A stretch of 64,000 bases of DNA, from contig NZ_LMRR01000001.1 of assembly GCF_001426085.1 (NCBI RefSeq), positions 125,539-189,538 of the forward strand, read 5' to 3'. Numbering within the stretch: position 1 is the stretch's first letter; each line of letters begins with the position of its first letter. Shown one piece after another: positions 9,523 through 17,853 of this stretch. The translations under genes and the position numbers were made by a program. Source of the stretch: Rhodococcus sp. Leaf278 (GTDB lineage Bacteria > Actinomycetota > Actinomycetes > Mycobacteriales > Mycobacteriaceae). The notes beneath the pieces were generated by a model. It did no database searches. It was not told the origin of the DNA and saw only the letters and a program-made list of their open reading frames with translations.

Positions 9523-10787
9523 CCACCTCCGTCGACGCCCCCGCCGGGGTAGTACTCGGCCGCAGCTGGAAAGTGCCGTCGATCCTCGGGGTCGTGACGC
9601 TGCTCGCTCTGGTGCTGTTCGTGGTCCGAAAGGGCTCGGGCACCAGTACATTCGCGCTGGCCTCGGAGGGTGACTTCTTCGCACTGCCCGCCGTCGGCGT
9701 GCCGTCGTACGGCACCGGCCTGGTCGTGGTCGTACTGCTGGCCGTCATCACCGGCTACGCGGCGCTGCTGGCGACGCGGTACCGCTCGACGCCGCTGTGG
9801 TTGCTCGCCGTGTTCGCGGTGCTGTTCGTGTTCGGATTCCTTGCGTGGGCCGCCGACGGAGAGACCATCCCGGTGCCCGGATTGCTCATCGGCGCAGTCG
9901 CTTTGAGCACACCGCTCATCTTCGGTGCCATGGGCGGAGTGATCTCCGAGCGCGTCGGTGTCATCAACATCGCCATCGAGGGTCAGCTGCTGGCCGGTGC
10001 GTTCGTCAGCGCCGTCGTCGCGTCGATCACCGGTTCGACCTATGTCGCGTTGCTCGCGGCTCTGGTCGCCGGCGCACTGACCGCATCCCTGCTGGCGGTG
10101 TTCTCGATTCGCTACTTCGTCAATCAGGTCATCGTCGGTGTGGTGCTCAACGTGCTGGTCGTCGGACTGACCAGCTTCCTGTACTCGGTGGTGCTCACCA
10201 AGAACGCCGAGACGCTGAATTCGCCACCGCGCTTCGCGCGCATCGACATTCCGGTGCTCTCGCAGATTCCGATCCTCGGTCCGGTGCTGTTTCGACAGAC
10301 ACTGATCGTCTATCTGATGTACATCGCCGTGGCCCTGGTGTTCTTCGGTCTGTTCCGTACCAAGTGGGGTCTGCGACTACGTGCCGTCGGTGAGCATCCG
10401 CAAGCCGCCGACACCGTGGGAATCAACGTTGCCCGGACGCGTTTCTGGAACGTCTGTCTCGCCGGTGCCATCGCCGGGCTCGGCGGTGCGTACTTCACGC
10501 TCGGGTCCGTCGGAGCCTTCGGCAAGGAAATGACTGCCGGTGCCGGCTACATCGCACTCGCAGCGGTCATCTTCGGACGGTGGGACCCGGTGCGTGCCAC
10601 ATTGGCCGCACTGCTGTTCGGATTCGCGTCGAATCTGCAGAATGTGCTGGGCATCATCGGGTCTCCGGTGCCGAGCGAATTCATGTTGATGCTGCCCTAC
10701 GTGGTGACCATCTTCGCCGTCGCGGGTCTGGTGGGTCATGTTCGAGGACCGGCCGCGGCGGGCAAACCGTATGCGTCCCGAAGTTAG
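9519..10787 (+). CDS. nucleoside ABC importer permease 2
   Basis: A 422-aa second permease, started at GTG 9519, which overlaps the stop of permease 1. The open frame runs further upstream only because of high GC. It carries the same family landmarks as permease 1: ISERVGVINIAIEGQLLAGA and LRLRAVGEHPQAADTVGIN. Together with the BMP lipoprotein, ATPase and permease 1 it completes a PnrA/NupABC-type importer. About 9-10 hydrophobic segments are visible. No terminator is obvious after it; the next gene has its own promoter-like sequence. Confidence 0.9.
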   Translation: MTTSVDAPAGVVLGRSWKVPSILGVVTLLALVLFVVRKGSGTSTFALASEGDFFALPAVGVPSYGTGLVVVVLLAVITGYAALLATRYRSTPLWLLAVFAVLFVFGFLAWAADGETIPVPGLLIGAVALSTPLIFGAMGGVISERVGVINIAIEGQLLAGAFVSAVVASITGSTYVALLAALVAGALTASLLAVFSIRYFVNQVIVGVVLNVLVVGLTSFLYSVVLTKNAETLNSPPRFARIDIPVLSQIPILGPVLFRQTLIVYLMYIAVALVFFGLFRTKWGLRLRAVGEHPQAADTVGINVARTRFWNVCLAGAIAGLGGAYFTLGSVGAFGKEMTAGAGYIALAAVIFGRWDPVRATLAALLFGFASNLQNVLGIIGSPVPSEFMLMLPYVVTIFAVAGLVGHVRGPAAAGKPYASRS

Positions 10788-10886
10788 CGCCCGCCCTACC
10801 TGACTCAGCGGTAGGGTCGCTGTCCGATGTGACCGCTTTCACTGTAAGGTTCGGTCATTGTTGCCGCAGTTTTTCGAAGGAGAGCC

Positions 10887-12476
10887 ATGAGCTTCCGCAG
10901 TCCCTTTCCCGACGTCGAGATCCCGAATCTCAGCGTCTACGACTTCCTGTTCGGCTCCATCGCCGAGTCCGATCTCGACAAGCCGGCGCTCATCGACGGC
11001 ACGTCGGGTGACGTCACCACCTACAAGACGCTGATCGGCCAGGTCGACGCCATTGCAGGTGCGCTCGCCGCGCGCGGACTCGAGGTCGGCGACGTCGTCG
11101 GACTGCATTCGCCCAACGTCCCCGCGTTCGCGTCGGTGCTGCACGGCATCCTGCGCGCAGGCGGAACCGCGACGACGATCAACGCCCTGTACACGGCCGA
11201 GGACATCGCCAAGCAGCTCACCGGCTCGGGCGCGAAGTTCCTGTTCACCGTCTCGCCGTTGTACCCGCAGGCGAAAGCGGCCGCGGACAAGGTAGGCATC
11301 GACGCCGATCACGTCATCGTGCTCGACGGTGCCGAGGGCCACCCGAATCTGCGCGATCTTCTGACCCAGGGCGCGCCTGCCCCCGAGGTCTCGTTCGATC
11401 CGGCCACACACGTCGCCGTACTGCCGTACTCCTCCGGTACGACGGGTGTGCCGAAGGGCGTCATCCTCACTCACCGCAATCTCGTCGCGAATGTCGCACA
11501 GATGGAACCGCGGGTGGGCATCGACAGCGACGACGCGATCCTGGCGCTGCTGCCGTTCTTCCACATCTACGGCCTGACGGTGCTGCTCAACATCGCGCTG
11601 AAGTTGCGTGCGCATCTGGTGACGATGCCGAAGTTCGACCTCGTCGAGTTCCTTCGCATCATTCAGGACCAGAAGCTGACGTACCTGTTCATCGCCCCGC
11701 CGGTGGCCGTCGCGCTCGCCAAGCATCCGATGATCGATCAGTACGACCTGTCCAGCGTGCACACCATCTTCTCGGGCGCGGCCCCGCTGGACGAGGAACT
11801 CGGCAAGGCCGTCGCCCGCCGCCTGAACACGCGCGTGCGTCAGGGATACGGCATGAGTGAGCTCAGCCCGGTCAGCCACGCGATCCCGTTCGATCGCGAC
11901 GACATGCCGCTGAGCTCGGTGGGCCAGCCACTGGCCAACACCGAGAACAAGCTCGTCGACCCGGGCACGCTCGAGGAGATCGACCTGCCCACAGAGGGAT
12001 TGAGCAAGCCCGGCGAGCTGTGGGTCAAGGGACCGAACGTGATGGCGGGATACCTCAACAACCCCACCGCCACCGCCGAGACCCTCGACTCCGACGGCTA
12101 CCTGCACACCGGCGACATCGCCGTCGCGGACCACGAGGGCGTCGTCTACATCGTCGACCGCCTCAAGGAACTGATCAAGTACAAGGGCTACCAGGTGCCC
12201 CCCGCCGAGCTCGAGGCTCTGCTGCTGACGCACGAGGAAATCGCCGACGCTGCTGTCATCGGTGTTCTGGATGACGAGGGCGAAGAAATCCCCAAGGCAT
12301 TCGTTGTCCTCCAGCAGGGTGCCACGATCGACGAGGAGGGCGTGATCGCCTTCGTCGCCGAGCGCGTCTCCCCGCACAAGAAGGTGCGACGCGTCGAATT
12401 CATCGACACGGTGCCGAAGTCGGCGGCGGGCAAGATCCTCCGTAAGGATCTGCGCGCGGCGGAGGCGGGTAAATAG
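10887..12476 (+). CDS. AMP-binding acyl-CoA synthetase (4-coumarate:CoA ligase-like)
   Basis: A 529-aa ANL-superfamily enzyme that should activate a carboxylic acid as acyl-AMP and transfer it to CoA. The P-loop reads SSGTTGVPKGV (near residue 187). The adenine motif is GYGMSELSP, the hinge region YLHTGDIAVAD...DRLKELIKYKGYQV, and the C-terminal catalytic lysine lies in PKSAAGKILRKDL. The best match by eye is 4-coumarate-CoA ligase, but medium-chain fatty acid ligases look similar. GAAGGAG precedes the ATG by six bases, with a plausible -10 TAAGGT further up. It could supply acyl-CoA to the acyltransferase cluster downstream, which is inference. Confidence 0.88.
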   Translation: MSFRSPFPDVEIPNLSVYDFLFGSIAESDLDKPALIDGTSGDVTTYKTLIGQVDAIAGALAARGLEVGDVVGLHSPNVPAFASVLHGILRAGGTATTINALYTAEDIAKQLTGSGAKFLFTVSPLYPQAKAAADKVGIDADHVIVLDGAEGHPNLRDLLTQGAPAPEVSFDPATHVAVLPYSSGTTGVPKGVILTHRNLVANVAQMEPRVGIDSDDAILALLPFFHIYGLTVLLNIALKLRAHLVTMPKFDLVEFLRIIQDQKLTYLFIAPPVAVALAKHPMIDQYDLSSVHTIFSGAAPLDEELGKAVARRLNTRVRQGYGMSELSPVSHAIPFDRDDMPLSSVGQPLANTENKLVDPGTLEEIDLPTEGLSKPGELWVKGPNVMAGYLNNPTATAETLDSDGYLHTGDIAVADHEGVVYIVDRLKELIKYKGYQVPPAELEALLLTHEEIADAAVIGVLDDEGEEIPKAFVVLQQGATIDEEGVIAFVAERVSPHKKVRRVEFIDTVPKSAAGKILRKDLRAAEAGK

Positions 12477-12487
12477 GTTTCTGTTCC

Positions 12488-12533
12488 ACGACAACACCCT
12501 GTCCCACGCGCTGTGGGGCGGGGTGTTTGTCGT
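12488..12533. terminator. bidirectional terminator hairpin
   Basis: ACGACAACACCCTGTCCCAC pairs with GTGGGGCGGGGTGTTTGTCGT across a 5-base loop. There are two G-U pairs and one bulged base, giving a stem of about 20 bp. It sits between the converging ends of the CoA ligase gene and gpgS and probably ends both transcripts. Confidence 0.75.
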
Positions 12534-12569
12534 TGTGGCGCTACGTTTTACGAGGTGTGCCGTGGCGGG

Positions 12570-13535
12570 TCAGGCGGGTGCACTCATGGCTGGGCGTCGC
12601 GTGAGGCGGTTGTAGTCTTCGACGGTGATCAGCGGTGGGCGGTCGACCGAGGACAGCGGTGCCACACTCATCGAGAGCTGAGATCCCGTGGTCGAGAAGG
12701 TGGTGAAACCGGCACCGGAGTCGCTCAGTCCCAACCGCGAGAACATGGTGGCGATGATCTGGCGACTCATGACGGCCAGCTCGGAGGTCGGCCGATTGCG
12801 ATGGCGGCGCGTACCGAGTCCGACCTGACCGATAGTGCCCGCACCCGAACGGTGATACGTATCGAGCAGCAGTCCGATCTCGACGCCGTAACCCGGGGCG
12901 AAGGGCAGAGATTCCAGCAATTGGCGGGTGGCGGCGTACTCGCCGCCCAGCGGCTGGAAGACGCCGGCCAGCTCCGGGCGCAATGCCGTCAGCAGGGGCC
13001 GCACCGTCAACTGGGTGACGCGTCCGCCGCCGTCCTCGTCGGTGCTGTCGCCGATCGTGAGCGGCCGACGGTAGAAGCCTTTGACCAGTTCGACGCCCTC
13101 GTGCATGAGCAGCGGGCCGACGAGCGACGGCACGAAGTGCGAGCCCGGCTCGACCAGATCCGAGTCGACGAACACCACGATGTCGCCCGAGGTGGCCGCT
13201 ACTCCTCGCCACAGGACTTCTCCCTTTCCGCCGACGACGGGTAGGCCTGGGAGCACCTCTTCCCTGGAGACGACCGTGGCTCCGGCCGCGCGCGCCCGAA
13301 CAGCCGTACGGTCGGTCGATCCAGAATCGAGGACGACCACTTCGTCGATGAGACTTCCCAGATGGGGAGTCATGGAGGCAATGACGTCCGCGACGGTGTC
13401 CTCCTCGTCGAGGGCGGGAAGGACGACCGAGATAGTTCGCCCGCGTTTTGCCGCGATGATGTCGGCGAGCGGCCACGGCGAACGGGCCCAGGTTGCGGCA
13501 AGAGCAGGAGTGCCCACGGTGTCGGTTCGGCTCAT
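12570..13535 (-). CDS. gpgS: glucosyl-3-phosphoglycerate synthase
   Basis: A GT81 glycosyltransferase that makes glucosyl-3-phosphoglycerate from NDP-glucose and 3-phosphoglycerate, the first step to methylglucose lipopolysaccharide or glucosylglycerate. Motifs are SVVLPALDEEDTVADVI at the N-terminus, VVLDSGSTDRT, the metal-binding DSD in VVFVDSDLVEPGSHF, and the acceptor loop FQPLGGEYAATR. I choose the ATG at 13535 (321 aa) because GAAGGA precedes it by six bases; a GTG ten codons upstream (13565) is less likely. It follows the mycolyltransferase by 33 bp and is probably co-transcribed. Confidence 0.92.
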   Translation of the reverse strand: MSRTDTVGTPALAATWARSPWPLADIIAAKRGRTISVVLPALDEEDTVADVIASMTPHLGSLIDEVVVLDSGSTDRTAVRARAAGATVVSREEVLPGLPVVGGKGEVLWRGVAATSGDIVVFVDSDLVEPGSHFVPSLVGPLLMHEGVELVKGFYRRPLTIGDSTDEDGGGRVTQLTVRPLLTALRPELAGVFQPLGGEYAATRQLLESLPFAPGYGVEIGLLLDTYHRSGAGTIGQVGLGTRRHRNRPTSELAVMSRQIIATMFSRLGLSDSGAGFTTFSTTGSQLSMSVAPLSSVDRPPLITVEDYNRLTRRPAMSAPA

Positions 13536-13568
13536 CGAGTTTCCTTCGTCATCGCTGGAAGTCACGGC

Positions 13569-14591
13569 TCAGGAGGTACCGGTCGGCAATCCCATCGACG
13601 GCGCGATCACCGACCACGAGTCGTGCAGGTCTTGTTGCCAATAGGCCCACGAATGGGTTCCGTTGGGGCGGAAGTTGTAGGTGGCAGGGATGTTCAGCTC
13701 CTGCAAGCGCTGCTTCATCTGATGCGAACACGAATCGGTGGTCGCCTCGATGACGGCACCGACGGCAACCTGCTGGGCGAGCTTGCCGTAGTCACTACCG
13801 ATGCCGGGCGCGCCGGGGACATCGAACGCGCCGGGTGCTCCCGTTCCGCTCGAGATGTACACCGCGACTCCGCGCAGGCCTTCGGCGTGGACGTACGGGT
13901 CGTTGTCCATCCAGGCGGCAGAACCGGGGGGACCCCACATGTTCGCGGTGGATCCACCGCCGCGCGCCTCGACCACGGACCTGACGTACATCTCGCCGAC
14001 CGGGTCACTGGTTCGTGCACATCCGCTGTACGAGGCCACGGAGCGGTACACGGACGGGTGGGCGATGGCCAACTGCAGAACCGACGTCCCGGCCATCGAG
14101 ATACCTGCGACCGAATTGACGCCGTTGCTCTCGAGCACTGCGTTCATCAACGGCGGCAGTTCGAGACCGAGAAACGTGGACCACTTGTTTCGGCCCAGCA
14201 CCGGGTCGTCGTGCAACCAGTCGGTGTAGTAGCTCGCGGCGCCACCCCGTGGTACCACCACGTTGACGTTCTTGTCACCGAAGAAGCCCGCGATGTCGGT
14301 CTGATCGAACCAGCTGCTGCCGCCGTCGCCGCCGGCTGCGCCGTTGAGCAGGTAGAGGGTCGGTGCACCGGGTTCCACGGCTCGAAAGATGTCGACGACG
14401 ATATCGCGGTCCATCGCCGCCGAATGCACGTGCACGATGTCGCGGCGTTCCCCGTTTCCTTCGATTCCGACGACCGACGACGCTGTCTCGGCACTTGCCA
14501 CTGGTGCTGTGCCCGACGTGAGAACAACGACGGTCGCAAGCACACTCAGGGCCGAAACGGTCGCATCACGCAGGCGGTATCGGTCGATCAT
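13569..14591 (-). CDS. antigen-85-type mycolyltransferase / esterase, secreted
   Basis: A 340-aa exported alpha/beta hydrolase of the antigen 85 / Cmt family, which transfers mycolate between trehalose monomycolate and acceptors in the cell wall. A signal peptide of about 34 residues ends near PVASAETA. The nucleophile elbow is GISMAGTS, and the C-terminal histidine lies in NGTHSWAYWQQDLHDSW, very like the family's GTHSWxYW motif. The ATG has AGGA upstream. It is the first gene of a minus-strand pair with gpgS and is divergent from the PapA-like operon, so both arms may act on the same trehalose or glucose lipids. Confidence 0.88.
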   Translation of the reverse strand: MIDRYRLRDATVSALSVLATVVVLTSGTAPVASAETASSVVGIEGNGERRDIVHVHSAAMDRDIVVDIFRAVEPGAPTLYLLNGAAGGDGGSSWFDQTDIAGFFGDKNVNVVVPRGGAASYYTDWLHDDPVLGRNKWSTFLGLELPPLMNAVLESNGVNSVAGISMAGTSVLQLAIAHPSVYRSVASYSGCARTSDPVGEMYVRSVVEARGGGSTANMWGPPGSAAWMDNDPYVHAEGLRGVAVYISSGTGAPGAFDVPGAPGIGSDYGKLAQQVAVGAVIEATTDSCSHQMKQRLQELNIPATYNFRPNGTHSWAYWQQDLHDSWSVIAPSMGLPTGTS

Positions 14592-14690
14592 CTACCGTTC
14601 CTGACATCGTTGGGGCAGCGCGGAGCCTGGTTCTCGGTCTGCGCGATGAGTGTCCGACGTTAGAGCGATTGTCTGGCCTCCACCACAATC

Positions 14691-14751
14691 TTGACGATCA
14701 TTCAGTTCTGACACAGATATCCCGGGCATTTTTGTCGTTTCTCCAAAATGC
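14691..14751 (+). promoter_or_regulatory. promoter and candidate operator of the acyltransferase operon
   Basis: TTGACG (14691-14696) and AGATAT (14715-14720) are 18 bp apart and form a good sigma-A-like promoter facing the operon. An inverted repeat GCATTTT-N12-AAAATGC (14726-14751) begins where transcription should start, a position suited to a repressor. The rest of the 261-bp divergent gap (14592-14852) holds the mycolyltransferase 5' region and a leader with the GAAAGG ribosome site before GTG 14853. Confidence 0.45.
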
Positions 14752-14852
14752 CGCGCTGTGGGGTGTTGTCCGTCTCGCTCGAATGATGCACTGGCCCCTC
14801 CGACGCACCCCACTGCGTTGCGTCGTATCTCTCCCTCTCGAAAGGTTGTGTC

Positions 14853-16301
14853 GTGGTTGCATTCGGACTCATCGACGAGTGGACGCCCGCTCCGGGACCA
14901 CTCACCACGTGGTCACCTACCGACGCCTCGCGGGGCGCTGCCGCTGTAGCACCCGTTCATCCGGCACGTCCGTCCCACATACAGCAGGCGTACCTCGAGG
15001 CCGCGTTCCGCAATCGAGGATCGTCGTTTCGCTTTTCCAGGCTGTGCCTCGTCACGTTCCGCATCGAAGGAAAATTGGACAGCGCGGCCATGGGGCAAGC
15101 GTTCAATACGTTTGTCAAGCGCCATGATTCGTTCTCGAGCTGGTTCGAGACCACGGCGGCCGGATCGGTGCGCCACGTCGTCGACGTCGACGACATCGTG
15201 CTCGAGCCGACCGACTTCGGTGTGCCCGCGAGTGCGGACGATATCCGCCGCCACGTGCAGGACACCACTCCGGGTCCGGAGAGTTGGGACTGTTTCTCCT
15301 TCGGAACGATCGAGCACGACGACCATTTCGTGGTGTACGCAGCCGTCGATCACCTCGACACCGACGGTATTTCGCAGGCGCTGACGTACTACGAACTGGG
15401 ACAGCTCTATCGCAACGCGGTGACCGGGGAGTCGAACGGACTGTTCACCCCGGGCAGCTACATCGAGTACTGCCGGCGCGAGCGCACCGAGAGCGACACC
15501 ACGACCCTGGACTCCCCGGCTGTCCAGACCTGGATCGATCTGGTGACCGACAACGGTGGCGATCTTCCGACGTTCCCACTTCCGTTGGGGCGCAACAGTG
15601 TCGACTACACCAGGACGTCGCACAATTCGTTCCCGCTGTTCGACGGCGCGAAGGCCCAGGCCGTCGACGCGGCATGCGCGGGAGTGGGAGCCAAATTCAT
15701 CGGAGGCATCTTCGCTGCGGCGGCGTTGGCGGAATACGAGTTGGCCGGCCGAGACACCTACCTGGGTCTGACGCCGAAGAGCACCCGGTCGTTGCCGGGC
15801 GAATTCGTCTCGGTCGGTTGGTTTTCGAGCCTCGTTCCCGTGCAGTTCGAAGTGGGCTCGCAGCCGACATTTCTGACCCTGGCAGTCCGGGCTCAGCAGG
15901 CCTTCGATTCCGGCAAACTGCTGGCGAACACCTCCTACCATCGAGTTCTCGAACTGGTCGGTCCGGAACACGGAATCACCACGCAACCGGGCTGGACCGC
16001 TCCGATGATCTCGTACGTCGACGTCCGAAAGCTGCCCGGCGAAGCCGAACTCGACGCGGCCGGGGCCGGCTTGTACGGAAACCGAGGTAGCTCGGAAGAA
16101 GTCTTCATGTGGATCAATCGATTCGAAGATCACACCGGCGTCGAATTTCTGTACCCGGGAACGGACGAGGCCGATCGGTCGATCGACCTCTACTTCGCCA
16201 AGATCTTCGAGATCTTCACTGCCGTGGTCGAATCGGGCGACTACGCACCGCAGCTCCCCGATGCGAGCACGCTCGAGCTTCCGGACGTCAGCAGGGTATG
16301 A
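14853..16301 (+). CDS. PapA-like condensation-domain acyltransferase
   Basis: A 482-aa protein of the condensation-domain/PapA superfamily. These enzymes move acyl groups from acyl-CoA or carrier protein onto trehalose or other glycolipids in mycolata. The catalytic HHxxxDG motif appears as VDHLDTDG near residue 166: the second histidine and the aspartate are present, but the first histidine is replaced by Asp. A late segment, VGWFSSLVPVQF, resembles the conserved region near the acceptor channel of PapA1/A2-type enzymes. Length fits PapA proteins and also, from memory, TlsA of trehalose-lipid-producing Rhodococcus. It heads a tightly coupled five-gene operon. The acceptor and acyl donor are unknown. 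Confidence 0.8.
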   Translation: MVAFGLIDEWTPAPGPLTTWSPTDASRGAAAVAPVHPARPSHIQQAYLEAAFRNRGSSFRFSRLCLVTFRIEGKLDSAAMGQAFNTFVKRHDSFSSWFETTAAGSVRHVVDVDDIVLEPTDFGVPASADDIRRHVQDTTPGPESWDCFSFGTIEHDDHFVVYAAVDHLDTDGISQALTYYELGQLYRNAVTGESNGLFTPGSYIEYCRRERTESDTTTLDSPAVQTWIDLVTDNGGDLPTFPLPLGRNSVDYTRTSHNSFPLFDGAKAQAVDAACAGVGAKFIGGIFAAAALAEYELAGRDTYLGLTPKSTRSLPGEFVSVGWFSSLVPVQFEVGSQPTFLTLAVRAQQAFDSGKLLANTSYHRVLELVGPEHGITTQPGWTAPMISYVDVRKLPGEAELDAAGAGLYGNRGSSEEVFMWINRFEDHTGVEFLYPGTDEADRSIDLYFAKIFEIFTAVVESGDYAPQLPDASTLELPDVSRV

Positions 16302-17749
16302 CAAAACGACACAGCGGCTCGTGGCTGACGCTGTGCGCCTGTTTGCTGGCCGTGTCGATGCAGATGATCGACGTCACGGCCGTCACCGTTGCGCTGCCCA
16401 CGATCGCCCGAGACCTCGACGCGACCGGTGCACAGCAGGTCTGGGTACCAGCGGCGTACCTTCTGGCGTTTGCGTGCGCGCTCCTCACGATGGCGAGAGC
16501 AGGTGAGGTGTTCGGGCGCAGAAACACGTTCGTCGTCGGCACGGCACTGTTCGCGTCGACGTCGGTGTTGTGCGCGTACGCGCCCAGCATCGAGCTGCTG
16601 ATCTGCGGTCGTGTCCTGCAAGGGATTGCGGGCGCGGCCATGTCGGCCCAGACCGTGGCCATCGTGACCGCAACCTACTCCGGGTCACGGCGTACCACTG
16701 CATTCGCCTTGTACGGCGGCACGGCAGGGCTCGCAGGTCTGGCCGGACCGGCAATCGGCGCGGTCCTACTTCACCTCGACATCCTCGGAACAGGATGGCG
16801 CGCACTATTTTTGGTCAACGTTCCGATTTCGATTGCCGCAATCGTCCTTGCTCGGCGATATGTCTCCGCGGGTTCCGGGCACGCGCTGTCGGCCGGCCTC
16901 TTCGATCCCATCGGGGTTGCCCTGTGGTCGATCGGTGCCGTGTCGATCGTGTACCCCATCGTGACGAGCTCGCGCCCGATGGACGCGGTACCCGCGCTCG
17001 GCATCGGCTTGGTTCTGTTGGTCCTGTTCGCGATGTGGGAACGGCACAGAACCGCGGCGGGTGCACACGTGATGGTCGATACCCGAGTCTTCGCCGAGCG
17101 GGGGTTCGCGTACGGATGCGTCGTCTCGGCGCTGGTGTACGGCACCTTCACCGGATTCGTGCTGACGATGTCGGTGACGTTGCAGACCGGACTGGGAGAC
17201 AGTGCGACGACGGTGGGAGCCATCACGATTCCTTTTGCTCTCGGAGCCATCGTGGCGTCCTTGGCCGCGCCGATAGCGTTCCGCCGCTGGGACTCTCGCG
17301 TGGTGGCAGGAGGTGCAGCGACGATGGGCGCATCTCTGTTCGTCCTCGGTAGCGCCGTCGATTACCTCGATCGCCCCGGCTTTCCGTGGCCGATGACCGT
17401 CCCGCTGATTCTGGTCGGCGCCGGCCTCGGATCGGTGATCGCTCCGCTGCAGAGCACCATCGTGGCCCGGGTGACACCGGACGCCATCGGTTCCGCGTCG
17501 GGGATCATGCCGACGGTCCAGCAGGTCGGGTCGGCCGTGGGTACTGCGGTCGCCGGTGCCGTGTATTTCGCGTTGCTTCCCGTACAGGCCGCGGCACCGG
17601 ATCATCTGGCCGCGCAGCAAACGGTGCTGTTCGGGCTCGCAGCGACGATGGCCGTGGCCACCGCTGTCGCTATGGCACTGCCGCCCGGCATCCGAGTCAC
17701 CGCCGAGAGCGTCCACAAGCCTTTGACAGCAACCCGGAGGTCACCGTGA
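16298..17749 (+). CDS. MFS exporter, DHA2 (14-TM) family
   Basis: A 483-aa major facilitator with an EmrB/QacA-like profile of about 14 transmembrane helices. The start at ATG 16298 overlaps the acyltransferase stop (ATGA). The first helix carries the DHA2-type motif around MQMIDVTAVTVALPTIARDL. The loop 2-3 region reads RAGEVFGRRNTFVVG, the DHA2 version of motif A, and GAAMSAQTVAIV follows. The position between an acyltransferase and secreted hydrolases suggests it exports the acylated product, taking the place an MmpL transporter holds in mycobacterial glycolipid loci. A drug-efflux role cannot be excluded. Confidence 0.85.
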   Translation: MTKRHSGSWLTLCACLLAVSMQMIDVTAVTVALPTIARDLDATGAQQVWVPAAYLLAFACALLTMARAGEVFGRRNTFVVGTALFASTSVLCAYAPSIELLICGRVLQGIAGAAMSAQTVAIVTATYSGSRRTTAFALYGGTAGLAGLAGPAIGAVLLHLDILGTGWRALFLVNVPISIAAIVLARRYVSAGSGHALSAGLFDPIGVALWSIGAVSIVYPIVTSSRPMDAVPALGIGLVLLVLFAMWERHRTAAGAHVMVDTRVFAERGFAYGCVVSALVYGTFTGFVLTMSVTLQTGLGDSATTVGAITIPFALGAIVASLAAPIAFRRWDSRVVAGGAATMGASLFVLGSAVDYLDRPGFPWPMTVPLILVGAGLGSVIAPLQSTIVARVTPDAIGSASGIMPTVQQVGSAVGTAVAGAVYFALLPVQAAAPDHLAAQQTVLFGLAATMAVATAVAMALPPGIRVTAESVHKPLTATRRSP

Positions 17750-17853
17750 CCGCCGGGCCCCCGAACGACAAGTTCCGATCCGAACATCGACGTGAGACTT
17801 CCCCGGTCCGAAGACTGGCCCGGGCCCAATGGAAATCGAGAAGAGCTTTCATC

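Noticed and set aside
12513..14663. Long plus-strand open frames (up to 433 codons) across gpgS and the mycolyltransferase
   Set aside because: Both minus-strand genes there have complete family motifs; the plus-strand products show no recognisable fold and are complements of good codons.
14669..15127. 152-codon plus-strand frame overlapping the acyltransferase promoter and 5' end
   Set aside because: Arg/His-rich, no family features, and it overlaps the well-supported PapA-like gene in another frame.
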